Positions 33,852-43,408 of a stretch of DNA of 64,000 nt are shown here, one piece after another (the first letter of the stretch is position 1; every line of letters begins with the position of its first letter). The stretch lies in contig NZ_PRDB01000006.1 in NCBI RefSeq assembly GCF_002925905.1, forward strand, positions 248,001-312,000, read 5' to 3'. The stretch is from Klebsiella michiganensis (GTDB taxonomy: Bacteria > Pseudomonadota > Gammaproteobacteria > Enterobacterales > Enterobacteriaceae). Made by a program: the position numbers and the translations under genes. The notes under the pieces are model-generated. The model worked only from the letters and a program-made list of their open reading frames with translations. It had not been told where the DNA came from and did not search any database.

Positions 33852-34772
33852 TCAGAGTTCATGATCCCAGGGCGGGTTAGCGCCCGGCCTGGAAACCGTC
33901 ACCGCGGCGGCGCGCATCCCCAGTTCCACCGCCTGGCGAACCTGCTCGCGTGACAGTGTCACTAGTTTCTCCTTCTCCAGGAGCCCGGCCTGCGAGAGGC
34001 TGGCGAGAATACCGGCATTCACCGTATCGCCCGCGCCGACGGTATCGGCCACCGCTACGCGAATAGCGGGCACATGCAGATGAAAATCAGCGGTCCAGGC
34101 ATCAGCGCCGTCAGCGCCGCGGGTGACCACGATAAGCTTCGGCCCCAGCGCCAGCCAGCGGCCTATCACCTCATGCTCTTCGCCGGGTTCGGCAAACCAC
34201 GCGAGGTCCTCATCGGAAAGCTTGACGATATCCGCCAGCGCAATCATGCGCCTCATGCGCGCCAGGTGTTTCTGCCGGTCCGGAATGAAAATTTCACGAA
34301 TATTAGGGTCGAGGAACATCACCCGACGCGGCGCTTCCCTTATCATCAGCGCTTCATAAACGCTGCCGCACGGTTCGGCGATCAGGCTGATGCAGCCGAA
34401 CAGAACGGTGGAGACGTCATCCCCGAGCGTCGGCAGGTCGTTTTCAGTCAGCATTCGACCGGCGCTATTCTCATCGTAAAAGGTATAGCGGGCCTGACCG
34501 CCTACCAGCCTGACGAAGGCGAGGGTGGTGGGCAGCGGCGCGCGGGTTGAGGGCGAATAATCCACGCCGGAGGCGTCAAGCGTGTGGCGCAGCATGTCAC
34601 CCATAAAATCGTCCGATAAACCGGAAAACAGCGCGACCGTCATCCCCTGGCGACCCAGGGCGACGGCGGTATTGAACGCCGCCCCGCCAACGCAGGGAGT
34701 AAAGGCGGGGGCATTCTCGCGGCTCCGACAGGGCAGCATGTCGATGAGGGCTTCTCCGCAGCAGAGGATCAT
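33852..34772 (-). CDS. PfkB-family sugar kinase (fructokinase-like)
   Basis: A 306-aa kinase beginning MILCCGEALIDMLPC, with the N-terminal GG motif (FTPCVGGAAFNTAVALGRQG) and the C-terminal catalytic signature DTVGAGDTVNAGIL, whose Asp is the base. The ATG overlaps the stop of the upstream gene (ATGA), so translation is coupled. As last gene of a ribose-type ABC operon it should phosphorylate the imported monosaccharide. Fructokinase is the closest look-alike, but related kinases act on other ketoses and sugar acids. Confidence 0.9.
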   Translation of the reverse strand: MILCCGEALIDMLPCRSRENAPAFTPCVGGAAFNTAVALGRQGMTVALFSGLSDDFMGDMLRHTLDASGVDYSPSTRAPLPTTLAFVRLVGGQARYTFYDENSAGRMLTENDLPTLGDDVSTVLFGCISLIAEPCGSVYEALMIREAPRRVMFLDPNIREIFIPDRQKHLARMRRMIALADIVKLSDEDLAWFAEPGEEHEVIGRWLALGPKLIVVTRGADGADAWTADFHLHVPAIRVAVADTVGAGDTVNAGILASLSQAGLLEKEKLVTLSREQVRQAVELGMRAAAVTVSRPGANPPWDHEL

Positions 34773-36139
34773 GGCTTTTCTCCCCGGCTCACCGCGACCA
34801 CCGGCGTGGTTTCCAGCCGATCGGCTACCTGCATCCAGTTTTCGGCAAAACGTCCGCAGGCGGTCTTGATATCGACGCCGACGGGGAGCTCCGGACACTC
34901 GTTTTCGCCGTTGCTGCCCCAGTTAACCCATCCTGACTGGCGGCGCTGGACTATCTGAAACGCGCCGGAGGGGCGGGAGGTCCACCAGATCATCGCCCGG
35001 CCGCTCGCTGAATCATACTCGACGGTTTTACTGGCCGGCCCGGGAAAGATGGTTTCATCCGCGACGGCGGAAACGTCAACGGGCGAATCGGTCAGCAGCC
35101 ATTCCCGCTCGGTGAGATCGGCTCTGCGATGCGCCCGGGCGCGAACCTGGCTCAGCCGTTCGCGAATCTCCGCCTCATCGAGCACGTTCTCCCAGCGGCA
35201 GAACATCCGCCAGTAGAGATCCCAGTGGGCGGAGGCCATTTCGGCGAGCTGTTCGCGGAATTCGGTAAATTTCGGGCTCTGGTTTTCCGAGGTGGTGACG
35301 GTATTGGCCACCATGGCGACTAGCTCTTCGGCATAAGGGTCGCCCGCGCGATAGCGGGTGCCGCCGTACGCCGCGAAGCGATCGAACAGCAGTTTTCCCG
35401 GGCCGCTCTCAAATTCGTCGCCGACGGTGATCTTGTTGGTCACCGAACGACCGTTAATCACCGTTGAAAAATCATCTACGCAGTAGCGCCGCTGAAACCA
35501 GGGCGTGTTCCAGCTAAATTTCCAGTCGATGGAGAAATGTTTACCCCGCAGCTCCGGTAATAATCCGTCGGGGATCGCGCCGCGCATGCGGTAGTGATGA
35601 TAGACCGGGCCTTCCTCGAGGATCTCAATATCAACGAGGGTATGTTCCGGCGGGTTTATCAGCCCATTTTCCGGGGTAAAAAACGGACCGTAAAACCCGC
35701 CAATGGCGTTATTTCCGGAAGGAAGCAGCTCGACGTTGTCCTGCAGCGCGCGAAAATGGCGCAGCCCCCACTTGGATGCACCGACGCCCTGGGCGGTTCC
35801 CCGACACATTTCCAGATCGAAACAGCCGGTATTGAGACGGACAAAACAGTCCTTTTCCCGGCCAGGCAGCCGGTGGATACCGGCGATTTCACCGACTTCA
35901 GCCGCCGTGAGCGGGCGGTCAAGCCGCATCTTGAGGGTCCCGCTGAAGCTGACCGTCGCGATAAAAGCGGTACGGCTTGCCGACGACTCCTGCTCAAGGC
36001 GCTGGCACAGGATCCGCGCATCCTCGTCGGTAATCGCCCACCACAGCGGCTCCTGCAGCTTCTCCGGGAGAATAAACGTAATCGGTTCGCGATCCCGGGT
36101 ACCGTTCATCGGGTCCGTCAGCGTAATGTGATATGTCAT
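34769..36139 (-). CDS. Conserved protein of sugar operon, function unknown
   Basis: A 456-aa protein I do not recognise. The start at 36139 has GGAG nine bases upstream. It has no signal peptide or membrane helices, is rich in Trp and acidic residues, and begins with a beta-rich segment (ITFILPEKLQEPLWWAITDE). The middle includes EGPVYHHYRMRG and FSIDWKFSWNTPWFQRRYCV. The pattern suggests a carbohydrate-active beta-sandwich enzyme such as a lyase, epimerase or glycosidase, but that is only an impression. It sits between the permease and the kinase genes, so it probably processes the imported sugar before phosphorylation. Confidence 0.6.
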   Translation of the reverse strand: MTYHITLTDPMNGTRDREPITFILPEKLQEPLWWAITDEDARILCQRLEQESSASRTAFIATVSFSGTLKMRLDRPLTAAEVGEIAGIHRLPGREKDCFVRLNTGCFDLEMCRGTAQGVGASKWGLRHFRALQDNVELLPSGNNAIGGFYGPFFTPENGLINPPEHTLVDIEILEEGPVYHHYRMRGAIPDGLLPELRGKHFSIDWKFSWNTPWFQRRYCVDDFSTVINGRSVTNKITVGDEFESGPGKLLFDRFAAYGGTRYRAGDPYAEELVAMVANTVTTSENQSPKFTEFREQLAEMASAHWDLYWRMFCRWENVLDEAEIRERLSQVRARAHRRADLTEREWLLTDSPVDVSAVADETIFPGPASKTVEYDSASGRAMIWWTSRPSGAFQIVQRRQSGWVNWGSNGENECPELPVGVDIKTACGRFAENWMQVADRLETTPVVAVSRGEKP

Positions 36140-36216
36140 GAGGGTATACTCCATTAAAATTTAAGCGTGCGAAGACCCGCCGCCAGCGCGGCGGATAAAC
36201 AAAGCGTCAGGGAAAG

Positions 36217-37236
36217 CTAGCGGGTACGGGCGATCTCTTTTTTCCGCCAGAAGGTAAACAGCTCCGGATGCTGCTTCAGCCCGTCAATCGCCACGGCAAG
36301 AATGATGACGATGCCTTTAATCAATAGCTGGGTGAAAAAGGGCACGCTCAGCAGAATCAGGCCGGTGCTGAGTACGCCAAGAATAATCGACCCAATCAGG
36401 GTGCCGATAATCCGCCCGTGTCCACCGGCGAGGCTGGTGCCTCCCAGCACTACCGCCGCAATGGCGTCCAGCTCATATCCCGTACCCGCCGTGGGCTGGG
36501 CGGAAATCACCCTGGCGGCGAAGATAATTCCCGCCAGACCCGCGCAGACGCCGGCAATCATGTAGACCGCCGCCAGCACGCGTTTGACCCGTACGCCGGC
36601 CAGGCGCGCGGCCTGGGCGTTGCCGCCGACGGCATAGATATGACGGCCGAACCGCGTGCGCTCAAGAATGAACCACGCCAGCAGATAAACAATCAGCATA
36701 ATAATGACCGGCACGGGGATACCGGCAAGATAGCCATTTCCCAGTTCGCGGAAGCTCAGGCTGCTCGACACAATAGGCTGCCCTTCGGTTATGGTGTAGG
36801 CCATACCGCGCAGGAAGGTCATGGTGCCGAGAGTGACGATAAAGGGCGCGAGAGCGAGATAGGCGGTGAGCACGCCGTTAAGCAGACCGCACAGCGCGCC
36901 CACGCCAACGCCGGCCAGAATCGCCAGCGGCGCAGGTAGCCCGGCCATCGCCGCGACCACTGACACTACGCCGGATACGGCGACGATTGACCCGACGGAT
37001 AAATCAATGCCGCTGGTTAAAATGACGAAGGTCATGCCCGCCGCCAGAATAGCGTTGACGGAAATCGAGCGGGCGATATTCAGCAGATTATCGACGCGGT
37101 TAAAGTTTGGCGCGAAGGTGGACATCAGGATCAGCAGCACCAGCAGAACGATTAAGATCCCCACCCGATCCCACCATTTCGCAAAATCAAACGGCGCTTT
37201 GACCGGCAGTTCCGTCACAGGTTTATTGTTGTCCAT
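36217..37236 (-). CDS. Ribose-type (RbsC) ABC transporter permease
   Basis: A 339-aa inner-membrane protein with about ten helices. Family motifs are ILAAGMTFVILTSGIDLSVG (near residue 60) and LGGTSLAGGHGRIIGTLIGS (near residue 260). The start overlaps the ATPase gene by 14 bases. It forms the homodimeric channel for the carbohydrate bound by the RbsB-like protein. Confidence 0.92.
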   Translation of the reverse strand: MDNNKPVTELPVKAPFDFAKWWDRVGILIVLLVLLILMSTFAPNFNRVDNLLNIARSISVNAILAAGMTFVILTSGIDLSVGSIVAVSGVVSVVAAMAGLPAPLAILAGVGVGALCGLLNGVLTAYLALAPFIVTLGTMTFLRGMAYTITEGQPIVSSSLSFRELGNGYLAGIPVPVIIMLIVYLLAWFILERTRFGRHIYAVGGNAQAARLAGVRVKRVLAAVYMIAGVCAGLAGIIFAARVISAQPTAGTGYELDAIAAVVLGGTSLAGGHGRIIGTLIGSIILGVLSTGLILLSVPFFTQLLIKGIVIILAVAIDGLKQHPELFTFWRKKEIARTR

Positions 37237-38755
37237 GGCATTCTCCGGATTGACTGGTAAAGGTTCCTGTTGCGTGCAGCATCACTTCTTCTTCCGTGGC
37301 TGAAAACGAGGGTAACTGATGAACGATTCGCCCGCCGCGCATGACCAGCACGCGGTCGCTAATGCCGATGGCCTCCGGTAAATCGGAGGAGATCACCAGA
37401 ATGGCTTTCCCGGCGCGGGCGAGCTTGTCGATCAGTTCGTAGATTTCCCTTTTGGCGCCGATATCCACGCCGCGGGTCGGTTCATCGAGAATAAGCAGCC
37501 TCGAATCGCGCAGCAGCCAGCGCGCCAGCGCCGCTTTCTGCTGGTTTCCGCCGGACAGGGCGCTGACGGGCAGTTCAACCGCATTTTCCCGCAGCCGCAG
37601 CCTGCGCATCTGCTCAAGGACGGCGGCGCGAATCGTCTTGCGTTTCACCACGCCGCCGGCGACAAAGTTATCCAGCGAGCTGATATCAATGTTGTGCTCA
37701 ACCGAATGCCCGAGAAACAATCCCTGAGTTTTGCGGTCTTCGGTCACCATCCCGATACCGTCGGCGATAGCGGCGGTGGGGTCTGCCGGATTGCTCGTCC
37801 GGCCGTCAATGCGCACGCTTCCCCGGGTGCGCGGGTCGGCGCCGAAGAGCAGGCGAGCGACTTCAGTTCGCCCGGAGCCCACCAGACCGGACATGCTGAC
37901 CACTTCGCCCGCGTTGACCTCAAAGGAGACCGGACCGGTCGCACTGCCTGCCAGGTCCCTGACTTCCAGCAGTACCTTGCCGGGCGCACGCGGCTCGTGC
38001 TGATAGAGATCGACGATTTGCCGGCCGACCATCATGCGGACGATATCGGTGGTTGAGACGTTGCCGAGGATTTCCGTGCCGATCCACGTGCCGTCCCTGA
38101 AGACCGTGACCCGGTTTGCCAGCTGCCATACCTCTTCCATGCGGTGCGAGATATAGACCATCCCGACGCCATCCTGACGCATCTGCTCGATCAGCCGGTA
38201 TAGCTGGAGAGTCTCCGCCCGCGACAGGGCGGCGGTCGGCTCATCAAGCACCAGCACTTTGGCGTTTTCGCTGACGGCGCGGGCGATCTCGACCATTTGC
38301 TGACGCCCGATACTCAACGAGCCGAGCGGCGCCTGCGGGTCGATGTCCGCGTTAATCCGGTCCAGCTTCTCCCGGGCCTCCCGGTGCATCCGTTTGCGAT
38401 CGAGAATACCGGCGAAAGCGGTCGGTTCCTGGCCGAGAAACAGGTTTTCCGCCACCGTCATATCGGGAACCGTATTCAGCTCCTGGTGGATAATGGCGAT
38501 GCCATATTTGCGGGCATCCCTGGGCGTGCGAATATCAATCTCCTGCCCGTCGATAAAAATAACGCCGCTATCGCGCTGCTCGTTACCGGAGAGGATCTTC
38601 ATCAGCGTGGATTTGCCCGCGCCGTTTTCCCCCATCAGGGCATGGACCTCTCCGGCGAATAAATCAAAGCGTACGTTGTTCAGCGCCAGGGTCGCGCCGT
38701 AGCGTTTTGAAATCCCTTCCAGCCTGAGCAAGGGAGGTGATGTTGTATCGGCCAT
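37223..38755 (-). CDS. Ribose-type (RbsA) ABC transporter ATP-binding protein
   Basis: A 510-aa double ATPase. The first domain has Walker A at residues 42-49 (GENGAGKS), a degenerate signature region LSIGRQQMVEIARA and Walker B VLVLDEPTAALSRAE. The second has the degenerate GLVGSGRTEVARLLF and the intact signature LSGGNQQKAALARWL with LLILDEPTRGVDIG. This is the normal pattern of CUT2 sugar transporters. It is the second transport gene of the LacI-controlled operon. Confidence 0.93.
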   Translation of the reverse strand: MADTTSPPLLRLEGISKRYGATLALNNVRFDLFAGEVHALMGENGAGKSTLMKILSGNEQRDSGVIFIDGQEIDIRTPRDARKYGIAIIHQELNTVPDMTVAENLFLGQEPTAFAGILDRKRMHREAREKLDRINADIDPQAPLGSLSIGRQQMVEIARAVSENAKVLVLDEPTAALSRAETLQLYRLIEQMRQDGVGMVYISHRMEEVWQLANRVTVFRDGTWIGTEILGNVSTTDIVRMMVGRQIVDLYQHEPRAPGKVLLEVRDLAGSATGPVSFEVNAGEVVSMSGLVGSGRTEVARLLFGADPRTRGSVRIDGRTSNPADPTAAIADGIGMVTEDRKTQGLFLGHSVEHNIDISSLDNFVAGGVVKRKTIRAAVLEQMRRLRLRENAVELPVSALSGGNQQKAALARWLLRDSRLLILDEPTRGVDIGAKREIYELIDKLARAGKAILVISSDLPEAIGISDRVLVMRGGRIVHQLPSFSATEEEVMLHATGTFTSQSGECHGQQ

Positions 38756-38820
38756 TGTCTTTGCCCTCCGGGATGAACCTGAGCGTCATCCCGTTTTTGC
38801 CTCTTAAAGTGACGAAGTGA

Positions 38821-39774
38821 TTACCAGCCCGGATAGCTGTCGACGTTATCGCGGGTGACCAGTACGCTGGGGATCAGGACGGTATGAGAGGCGATCGGTT
38901 TGCCGTCGACCATATCCTGAGCAAGCGTGATGGCCTGGCGCACCATTTCGCCCGGATTTTGCGTTGCGGTACCGATAAACGGCGAGCCGCTGCGCTTAAG
39001 TTCTTCAACCGCTTCCGGGCTACCGTCGACGCCGGTAACTTTGATCGCGCCCGCTTTGCCCGCCTGTTCAACGGCCAGTACCGCACCGAGCGCGGAAGGA
39101 TCGTTCATGCCGAAAATACCGGCGACGTCCGGATTGGCTGTGAGCATGTCGGTGGTCACCATCAGGCCGGAAGCGCGGTCGTTGCGCGATGCCTGCTGGC
39201 CGACGATTTTGATATCCGGGTATTTTTGCGCGACGTTTTTACAGCCTTTGATGCGGTCGATAATGGTCTGAATCGGCGTGCCATCCACCAGCAGCACTTT
39301 GCCTTTGCCGCCCATCTGGCTGAACAGGTATTCGCAGGAGGTTTCCCCGGCCTGGATGGCGTTGGTCATGATCGCCGCGTCTGCGCCTTTCGCGGGCGTA
39401 TCGACTGCGATAACGATAATTCCGGCGGCTTTTGCCCGCTGAATGGCCGGCTCGATCCCGGATTCATCGACGGCGGAAATAATGATGAGATCCACTTTCT
39501 GCTGAATAAACGCGTCAATCTGCGTGTTCTGGTTTGCCAGATCGACCTGTGCATCCTGTACGTTAAGGGTTGCGCCGATTTGCGCCGCGGCCTGCTTAGC
39601 GTTCCTTTCCATTGCCGAGAAGAAGGGGTTGGACATGTCCTGCACCATTAAGCCGATGCGGGAGATTTTTTTGCCATCCTGCGGCGCGGCGCTGGCTGCG
39701 GGAATAAACCCTGTCATGGTGGTGATTACCGCGCTAACCGCGACAGCCAGCCATGCTTTGCGAAGTTTGGTCAT
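38821..39774 (-). CDS. RbsB-like periplasmic sugar-binding protein
   Basis: A 317-aa type I periplasmic binding protein with a signal peptide (MTKLRKAWLAVAVSAVITTM; cleavage near ASA-A). The fold is recognisable from RIGLMVQDMSNPFFSAMERN, QKVDLIIISAVDESGIEPAI and NDPSALGAVLAVEQAGKAG. The ligand is a monosaccharide or polyol of unknown identity. AGGAG precedes the ATG. It is the first transport gene after the LacI gene, separated by ~300 bp carrying a REP element, so a separate promoter is possible. Confidence 0.9.
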   Translation of the reverse strand: MTKLRKAWLAVAVSAVITTMTGFIPAASAAPQDGKKISRIGLMVQDMSNPFFSAMERNAKQAAAQIGATLNVQDAQVDLANQNTQIDAFIQQKVDLIIISAVDESGIEPAIQRAKAAGIIVIAVDTPAKGADAAIMTNAIQAGETSCEYLFSQMGGKGKVLLVDGTPIQTIIDRIKGCKNVAQKYPDIKIVGQQASRNDRASGLMVTTDMLTANPDVAGIFGMNDPSALGAVLAVEQAGKAGAIKVTGVDGSPEAVEELKRSGSPFIGTATQNPGEMVRQAITLAQDMVDGKPIASHTVLIPSVLVTRDNVDSYPGW

Positions 39775-39916
39775 ATTCTGCTCCTTTCATTATCGTGTGG
39801 TATAAGGTACGGCCAGGTGTGGGGAAGCCTCAGAAATAATCCCCTGATGTTGTTTTTCGGTAGCGACTGAAATTCAGCCGTTATTTACATCGCTAAAATG
39901 ATGAGCGCGTATAGCA

Positions 39917-39963
39917 CGCCGTAGCCCGCTTTTTTGTCGGGTGGCGCCTTACCCGGCCGACGA
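39917..39963. repeat. REP-like element
   Basis: An inverted repeat of REP type (GTAGCCCGC at 39920, then GTCGGGTGGCGCC and ACCCGGCCGAC) in the gap between the LacI gene and the binding-protein gene. Related in sequence to the units of the large REP array. A further GC-rich partial copy extends to ~40030. Confidence 0.6.
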
Positions 39964-40071
39964 AAACCGCAAGCACCATTTCTGTCGGCCCGTGCAGGGG
40001 AAGCGCCGCCGGGCAATGCCGTCCGGGCGATACGTTGTCAGCAATCTCAATTGCCTCTTTTTAATGGTTAT

Positions 40072-41091
40072 TTATTTTCTACAGCCGCAGGACTGGCGAA
40101 TAACCAGTTCGGCGGGAACTTTACGCTGGGTATTAATTTCTCCTTTTCCTTCCGGATTAATTAACTGGATAAGCATTTCAGCCGACTGCCTGCCAATCTC
40201 TTCGCTGTTTTCATTAAGCACCGTTAGCGGCGGATTTAATAGCGGCGCCCAGTCGAATTCATCGTAGGCGATAAGCGCCATATCGTCGGGGATGGCTATC
40301 TGGCGCTGCTGAAGCTGTTTAAGTGAACCCAGCAGAATAGGGTTGTTACCGGCAATGAGCGCGTCCGGCAGCGATGTCTGGCGGTCCAGGTATCGGCTCA
40401 GGGTGTCCGCAGCCGACTGCGCGTCGTTCTCCGTTTCGACAACTTCAAGCGTTGCGCCGCAGCGCTCCGCGGCCTCGCGAATACCGCGCTCGCGTTCAAA
40501 ACGCGTGGTCCAGCGGTCCGGGTAGATAAGGAGCAGCCAGCTTTTATAGCCGTGCTGCGCCAGATGGTTCCCCACCAGCAGGCTGGCCTGATAATTGTCG
40601 GTCGTGACGCTGGGAAAGTTGTGCTCGCCGCGGGGAGGTGAGTCAACGAAGACGACCGGAATATCCCATTTCGCCAGCAGGCTCAGGCTTTCCGGCTGAA
40701 GCGTCACCGTCGAAATGATCCCGGCCATTCGCGACTCGATCAGGCGGTTAATCATGCGATCTTCCTGCGCGCGGTCGTAGGTACCGTTGACCGCGATATC
40801 GCCAAGCACTACGGTCCACTGCGACGGCTGCAGCATCTGCTGAATACCGGACATCAGGTTGAGGTAGTAAGAGTTCGAGGCATGGGCGGTAATCACCGCC
40901 ACCGAGTCTCTGCTTGAGCGGCGTAGCGCCTGGGCCGCGCGGTTAGGTACGTAGCCGAGTTCTCGCGCCACTTTTAAAATCAGCTCCCGGCTGTCGTCAG
41001 CAACGCCATCGCCACCGTTTAGCGCGCGTGAAACGGTAAACATAGAAAATCCCGTCGCTTCACTCACATCCCGCATCGTTGCTTTACGCAT
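40072..41091 (-). CDS. LacI-family transcriptional regulator
   Basis: A 339-aa repressor with the N-terminal HTH (MRDVSEATGFSMFTVSRALN), the hinge LRRSSRDSVAVITAHASNSY and a periplasmic-binding-protein-like effector domain (DALIAGNNPILLGSLKQLQQ). It precedes a ribose-type ABC operon on the same strand and has two TAAACGTTTA sites in front of its own gene, so autoregulation is likely. The inducer is presumably the sugar of the adjacent transporter or its phosphate. Confidence 0.93.
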   Translation of the reverse strand: MRKATMRDVSEATGFSMFTVSRALNGGDGVADDSRELILKVARELGYVPNRAAQALRRSSRDSVAVITAHASNSYYLNLMSGIQQMLQPSQWTVVLGDIAVNGTYDRAQEDRMINRLIESRMAGIISTVTLQPESLSLLAKWDIPVVFVDSPPRGEHNFPSVTTDNYQASLLVGNHLAQHGYKSWLLLIYPDRWTTRFERERGIREAAERCGATLEVVETENDAQSAADTLSRYLDRQTSLPDALIAGNNPILLGSLKQLQQRQIAIPDDMALIAYDEFDWAPLLNPPLTVLNENSEEIGRQSAEMLIQLINPEGKGEINTQRKVPAELVIRQSCGCRK

Positions 41092-41457
41092 ATTTCGCTC
41101 TCTGTATTTATGAAATTACCCGCGATACAGACGGCTATTTCCTTAACCTAAACGTTTATGAGGCTAAACATAAACGTTTAGGTTTGTTTGATCAGTGAGC
41201 CGCTTCTCGTTTTGTGAACAGAAGGTAAACAACGTCGTTTGTGAATGATTTCTATGTATTTATTGATTTAATGCATATTTAGCCCGCTTGCCGCTTTGCT
41301 ACTCTTGAACGCATTCATTCACGGTCAGACAGGGTCGTCGCGTTGGAAATCTTTTTTTAATCCACTGAAAAGTATTCTCTAAATATTTTTCACATCGCAA
41401 AAATCACGGTCCGTTTTCGACGGATCCGCTTTTGTATGGGTTAAAAAAAGGTTCACC
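41092..41457. other. Divergent promoter region, LacI gene / DUF1062 gene
   Basis: 366 bp, mostly AT-rich. It contains the tandem LacI-type operator near the LacI gene and otherwise unassigned DNA. TTGTGAA occurs twice near 41214-41240, possibly half-sites for CRP, but no full site is clear. Confidence 0.4.
41147..41182. promoter_or_regulatory. Double LacI-type operator
   Basis: CCTAAACGTTTATG (41147-41160) and its perfect reverse complement CATAAACGTTTAGG (41169-41182) flank an 8-bp spacer. Each arm contains TAAACGTTTA, itself a palindrome with the central CG typical of LacI-family operators. The two centres are 22 bp apart, about two helical turns. Confidence 0.85.
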
Positions 41458-42084
41458 ATGAAAATTACATGGAACGTCAGGCCAGTCGGCTATCAGCTGA
41501 TTAGCAAGCGCTGCCCCGCCTGTCATGGGCAGCAGGATTTCACCCCATCCGGCGCCTTCCGGGTCAACTCGCAAAAAAAAGTGCTCGATGTCTGGAGTAT
41601 CTATAAGTGCGTGCGCTGCGCGTATACCTGGAACATCAGCCTGTTCTCGCGTTTGCCCGTCAGCAAAATCAACCCGCAGCTCTACGCGCGATTTATCGCT
41701 AACGATAAATCTGCCGTCGAAGCTTACTCTCACGATCCGGTCGTTCTGCGGCGTAATCGCGCGGCGCTATCGGGTACGCCTGACTTTGTGGTTCAGGAAC
41801 GCTGGCGCATCAACCTTGTTCGCGCTTCTCAGGTGAGGGTGGATGTCAGGGTCACGCGCGCCTTTCAGACCAGCCTGCTGTCGGTCCTGAGACGAGCGCT
41901 GCGGCTTAGCGGTAGCGCGATCCGTCAACGTCTTCAATCGGGAGATATCGTCGGTATTACGCTGAAAGAACTGCGGGCACCCAGGCTGCGGCCGGAGGGA
42001 TATACGCTGTACATCACGAGGGAGGTTCTCCTAGCGCGCAGGCCTATTTCATTAAACGCGGGCTCAGCGCGCGGGAGACGATAG
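41458..42084 (+). CDS. DUF1062 family zinc-ribbon-like protein
   Basis: A 208-aa cytosolic protein with two Cys pairs near the N-terminus (CPAC at ~19-22 and CVRC at ~50-53), which could hold zinc, as in DUF1062 proteins. The C-terminal half is basic (RALRLSGSAIRQRLQSGDIV), consistent with nucleic-acid contact. The function of the family is unknown. Followed by a perfect hairpin (42091-42114). It stands alone, divergent from the LacI gene. Confidence 0.8.
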   Translation: MKITWNVRPVGYQLISKRCPACHGQQDFTPSGAFRVNSQKKVLDVWSIYKCVRCAYTWNISLFSRLPVSKINPQLYARFIANDKSAVEAYSHDPVVLRRNRAALSGTPDFVVQERWRINLVRASQVRVDVRVTRAFQTSLLSVLRRALRLSGSAIRQRLQSGDIVGITLKELRAPRLRPEGYTLYITREVLLARRPISLNAGSARGRR

Positions 42085-42090
42085 CCATTG

Positions 42091-42114
42091 CCCCGGATAG
42101 TTTTCTATCCGGGG
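42091..42114 (+). terminator. Hairpin after the DUF1062 gene
   Basis: CCCCGGATAG, loop TTTT, CTATCCGGGG: a perfect 10-bp stem seven bases after the stop codon. It lacks a U-tract, so its strength as a terminator is uncertain. Confidence 0.5.
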
Positions 42115-42273
42115 AGCTGACTCGCAAAAATCGATTCGGGTTGCCGCAAGGGGCAAAATAGCCTTGCCTTTTATACTGTGAGTTTATACAGTTTTTGGCG
42201 GCAGTACGGCGATAGTGTCCATCGGTACCCCGGATGCTGCGACGGCAAATTCTGTTAATAAAAGGAGAGTGCG

Positions 42274-42882
42274 ATGTCTATGGATACGCGTAAAGAAGTG
42301 CTGTTTGTCCTCATCCAGGAGTACGCCGACTGGGAGTTCGCGCTGCTGGCACCGGGGCTGCGCCGCGGGTTTGGCGTATGGGAACCGCGATACGAAGTCA
42401 GAACCGTGGCTGCCGATGAGGGGCCGGTGAGGTCAATTGGCGGGGTGCGCTGCCTGCCGGATTATACCTTCGAGACGATACCCGATGATTACGCCGCGCT
42501 GGTGCTGGTGGGCGGAATGAACTGGTGGGGAGAGGAGGCCCGGCGGGTTGTGCCTCTGGTAGAACAAGCGCAGGCCCGGCAGATCGTGGTAGGCGCGATA
42601 TGCGACGCTTCGGCATTCCTTGGTGCGCATGGCTTTCTCAATGATGTCGACCACACCTCGAACGGGCTGGCCTACCTGCAGAGCCGGGCGGGGTCAGCCT
42701 ACAGCGGCGCCGCGCGGTACAGAAACGAGCCTTCGGTACGCGACGGTAACCTGGTGACCGCCAACGGCGTTGGCTTTGTGGATTTTACCTGCAATATGCT
42801 GTCTGCCTTAAAGGCGGCCCGCCAGCAAGAGATCGAAGCCATGAGGGAGACGTTCAGGTCGGGAATGTTTACGGAAGGCTGA
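42274..42882 (+). CDS. DJ-1/PfpI-family protein
   Basis: A 202-aa member of the class I glutamine-amidotransferase-like superfamily. The nucleophilic-elbow Cys is in VGAICDASAFLG (near residue 109), and the preceding ALVLVGGMNWW strand is typical. A His of the usual CH dyad does not directly follow the Cys, as in the type of DJ-1 protein that lacks protease activity. The likely role is stress protection or a glyoxalase-like reaction. AGGAG precedes the start. Confidence 0.85.
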   Translation: MSMDTRKEVLFVLIQEYADWEFALLAPGLRRGFGVWEPRYEVRTVAADEGPVRSIGGVRCLPDYTFETIPDDYAALVLVGGMNWWGEEARRVVPLVEQAQARQIVVGAICDASAFLGAHGFLNDVDHTSNGLAYLQSRAGSAYSGAARYRNEPSVRDGNLVTANGVGFVDFTCNMLSALKAARQQEIEAMRETFRSGMFTEG

Positions 42883-43015
42883 TGCAGACAAGGCCGCGAT
42901 TTGCATGGCCATTTGCCGAAATCGAATCATCTGGCTGAGAGCATCCGTCGCGATATTGAGAGATGCGCAGGGTTTCGCCATGCGCTAACCCTGCCTTAAC
43001 TTTCCGGCGTGGGGC

Positions 43016-43408
43016 TTAGTCTGCGTTTGCGTAATAAACAAACGCCAGCTTATTGCCGTCCGGATCTCTGACGTAGGCGCTGTGGAAACCTTCACCGTAC
43101 TGCGGGCGATGTCCTGGGGCGCCTTCATCACTTCCTCCCAGGCGTAGCGCCAGCTGATGCAGTTGCTGAATATGCTCTACCGAACGTGCGTTCAGGGCCA
43201 CCATAGCGCCGTTGCCCGCTGTTGCCTGCTGCTGGTTGAACGGTTTGCCAACGCACAGCCCGATGGTGCGGTTTCCGCTGAATGTCCCCCACGATGCGCC
43301 TTGCTCGCTGCGGCCGCTCCGGGGCTGCCCCAGCATCTCCATCAACGGGTCGTAAAAACGAATCGCGCGCGGCAGATCGTTAGTGCCGAGCATGATGTAG
43401 GAAAACAT
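43016..43408 (-). CDS. VOC-family (glyoxalase/bleomycin-resistance fold) protein
   Basis: A 130-aa protein with a single VOC domain: MFSYIMLGTNDLPRAIRFYD at the N-terminus, WGTFSGNRTIGLCVGKPF in the middle and DPDGNKLAFVYYAN at the C-terminus. Such proteins bind a metal and isomerise, open or sequester small molecules. It is a single gene; no substrate can be deduced. Confidence 0.88.
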   Translation of the reverse strand: MFSYIMLGTNDLPRAIRFYDPLMEMLGQPRSGRSEQGASWGTFSGNRTIGLCVGKPFNQQQATAGNGAMVALNARSVEHIQQLHQLALRLGGSDEGAPGHRPQYGEGFHSAYVRDPDGNKLAFVYYANAD

